DNA from: JAZDMK01 sp043800975
GTDB taxonomy: Bacteria; Bacteroidota; Bacteroidia; Bacteroidales; JAHJDW01
Reading direction: 5' to 3'
Assembly: GCA_043800975.1 (NCBI GenBank)
Contig: JAZDMK010000079.1
Span: 1-7,695, forward strand
DNA: 7,695 nt
The notes beneath the pieces were generated by a model that was given only the letters and a program-made list of their open reading frames with translations, made no database searches and had not been told where the DNA came from. The position numbers were made by a program, and so were the translations under genes. Below are positions 6,004-7,695 of this stretch, piece by piece; within the stretch, counting starts at the first letter, position 1; each line of letters opens with the position of its first letter.

Positions 6004-7695
6004 ATGAAAAGAGTTTTTATTACCGTTTTATTGTTGGCATTTATCATTGTAGCCAATGCACAGGGAAAACTTACAGCCGAACTGATGTGGAAATTCGGAA
6101 GAGTAAGCGATGTTCAGGTTTCACCTGATGGCAAAACGATACTGTACGGTGTTACAACATATAGCCTTAGTAAGAATATGGGGAAGCGCAATTTATGTAC
6201 AATTCCGACAGATGGTGGCACAGCTGTTCAAATCACTGATGCCGAAGGCTACGTTCTGAATGGAATATGGCGCCCTGACGGTAAGAAAATCAGTTTTCTT
6301 TCTACTGAAAGCGGAAGCATGCAGGTATGGGAAATGAATCCTGATGGTACTGATAAAAAACAAATTTCTAATATTGAAGATGGTATCAATGGTTTTGTTT
6401 ACGCTCCCGATATGAAACACATTCTTTTTATTAAAGATGTGAAACTCGATTCTACTGTAAATGATTTATATCCTGACCTGCCCAAAGCCGACGCCATGTT
6501 GTTTGACGACCTGATGTACCGACACTGGAACAACTGGACAGACTATGCATACAGCCATGTTTTCTTTGCAGCATATGACACACTTGGAAAAATTGGCGCT
6601 GCCACCGATATCATGTTAAATGAAAAATACGATTCACCTCTTACGCCTGATGGAGGTATGGAACAAATTACATGGAGTCCCGACGGAAAATTAATTGCAT
6701 ACACCTGCCGTAAACTGCATGGTAAAGATGAAGCCCTAAGCACTAACAGCGACATTTACATTTATGATATTGAGACAGGTAAAACAGAAAACATAAGCGA
6801 AGGAATGCAGGGATACGATCAGGATCCTGCGTTTTCGAACGATGGCAAAAAAATTGTGTGGAGCTGTATGAAAACCGCCGGATACGAATCGGATAAAAAA
6901 CGTATTATGCTTTATGACTTTGCAACAAAACAACATACTGATCTTTCTGAAAACTTTGATGAAAGTGCATCCAACTTCCGCTGGGATCCGCTTGATGATA
7001 ACACACTTTATTTTATCAGCGGCATCAATGCAACATATCAGTTATGGTCGATCAACATTACAACAAAAAAAAACATCCAGATAACTGATGGAATATTTGA
7101 TTACACTGAAATGGTCACTGCACTTAGTAAACCTAAAAAATCGAAATATTTCCAGACAATACTTGTAGGTGCTAAAATGTCGATGTCGATGCCTGCGGAA
7201 ATTTTCAAGGTTGAAAAAGTGAAAAAGAATTTTGAAGAAACGCAAATTACTTATACTAATAAAGCAATTCTTGACACACTCAAAATGGGTGCTGTTGAAA
7301 AACGCTGGATCACCACCACCGACAATAAGAAAATGCTGGTTTGGGTAATTTATCCTCCCACTTTTGATTCGACAAAAAAATATCCTGCATTGCTTTATTG
7401 CCAGGGCGGACCGCAGAGTGCCGTGAGCCAGTTCTGGTCGTACCGGTGGAATTTCCAGATAATGGCAGCGCATGATTATATTATTGTAGCTCCCAACAGG
7501 CGCGGACTTCCAACATTCGGCCAGGAATGGAATGACGAAATTGCGCTGGACTATGGCGGGCAAAACATGAAAGATTACCTGACTGCAATAGATACTGTTT
7601 CCACAGAACCTTTTATTGATAAAAACAGCCTGGGTGCTGTAGGAGCCAGCTATGGGGGGTTTTCTGTATACTGGCTGGCGGGCAATCATAACAAG
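6004..7695 (+). CDS. dpp5: S9-family dipeptidyl peptidase, DPP5-like, C-terminus missing
   Basis: Serine exopeptidase expected to release dipeptides from the N-terminus of peptides, favouring hydrophobic residues at P1, as described for Porphyromonas gingivalis DPP5, which is periplasmic. From memory, this protein resembles DPP5 along its visible length: MYRHW (171-175), STNSDIYIYD (246-255), ISEGMQGYD (264-272), YCQGGPQSAVSQFW (465-478) and GAVGASYGGFSVYWLAG (544-560). A signal peptide runs 1-19 (ends VANA, cut before Gln20). Residues about 25-420 form a beta-propeller with repeated SPDGK-type blades (40-44, 90-94, 225-229, 278-282). The alpha/beta-hydrolase domain starts near 435; the nucleophile is S549 in GASYGG. 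The catalytic Asp and His lie past the right edge, with roughly 120 residues missing. It may be co-transcribed with the TPR lipoprotein. No frameshift is visible. Confidence 0.93.
   Translation, partial: MKRVFITVLLLAFIIVANAQGKLTAELMWKFGRVSDVQVSPDGKTILYGVTTYSLSKNMGKRNLCTIPTDGGTAVQITDAEGYVLNGIWRPDGKKISFLSTESGSMQVWEMNPDGTDKKQISNIEDGINGFVYAPDMKHILFIKDVKLDSTVNDLYPDLPKADAMLFDDLMYRHWNNWTDYAYSHVFFAAYDTLGKIGAATDIMLNEKYDSPLTPDGGMEQITWSPDGKLIAYTCRKLHGKDEALSTNSDIYIYDIETGKTENISEGMQGYDQDPAFSNDGKKIVWSCMKTAGYESDKKRIMLYDFATKQHTDLSENFDESASNFRWDPLDDNTLYFISGINATYQLWSINITTKKNIQITDGIFDYTEMVTALSKPKKSKYFQTILVGAKMSMSMPAEIFKVEKVKKNFEETQITYTNKAILDTLKMGAVEKRWITTTDNKKMLVWVIYPPTFDSTKKYPALLYCQGGPQSAVSQFWSYRWNFQIMAAHDYIIVAPNRRGLPTFGQEWNDEIALDYGGQNMKDYLTAIDTVSTEPFIDKNSLGAVGASYGGFSVYWLAGNHNK

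Noticed and set aside
7042..7689. A 215-codon minus-strand open frame antisense to the DPP5-like gene.
   Set aside because: Long, but its translation has no domain character, and the plus strand is a clear S9 peptidase with conserved motifs throughout.

Overview
The window looks like chromosomal DNA of a Bacteroidota (Bacteroidetes) bacterium, probably an uncultured Bacteroidales-like lineage. Four things support this: AT-rich intergenic DNA, no Shine-Dalgarno sequences before the genes, several TAnnTTTG promoter boxes, and the protein families present (a cytophagalysin-type M43 protease with PKD and Ig_7 domains, a TPR lipoprotein, and a DPP5-type S9 peptidase). No phage, insertion sequence, CRISPR, tRNA or rRNA is visible.

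Layout. Positions 1-2844 (minus strand) hold the first 948 codons of a large secreted M43 zinc metalloprotease; its C-terminus lies beyond the left edge. The mature part reads: protease domain, PKD domain, an Ig_7-like domain that seems to be split by a beta-rich insert, then at least four near-identical 91-92-residue Ig-like repeats. A 178-bp divergent promoter region separates it from four plus-strand genes: nth (endonuclease III, 3023-3688), recA (3858-4862, closed by a strong terminator), an eight-TPR lipoprotein (4906-5937), and a DPP5-like dipeptidyl peptidase (6004 to the right edge, truncated shortly after its nucleophilic serine).

How the genes relate. nth and recA are both DNA-repair housekeeping genes, but each has its own promoter-like sequence. 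The TPR lipoprotein and the dipeptidyl peptidase are envelope proteins on the same strand with a 66-bp gap and may be co-transcribed. The M43 protease (extracellular) and the DPP5-like enzyme (periplasmic in its characterised relative) would suit a proteolytic, peptide-using lifestyle. They lie about 3 kb apart and nothing shows a shared regulon.

I found no convincing new multi-gene system. The more unusual points are the nested domain and the silent-site divergence of the Ig repeats in the protease, the stacked promoter boxes before recA, and a short intergenic sequence (CACAGATTACT) present twice.
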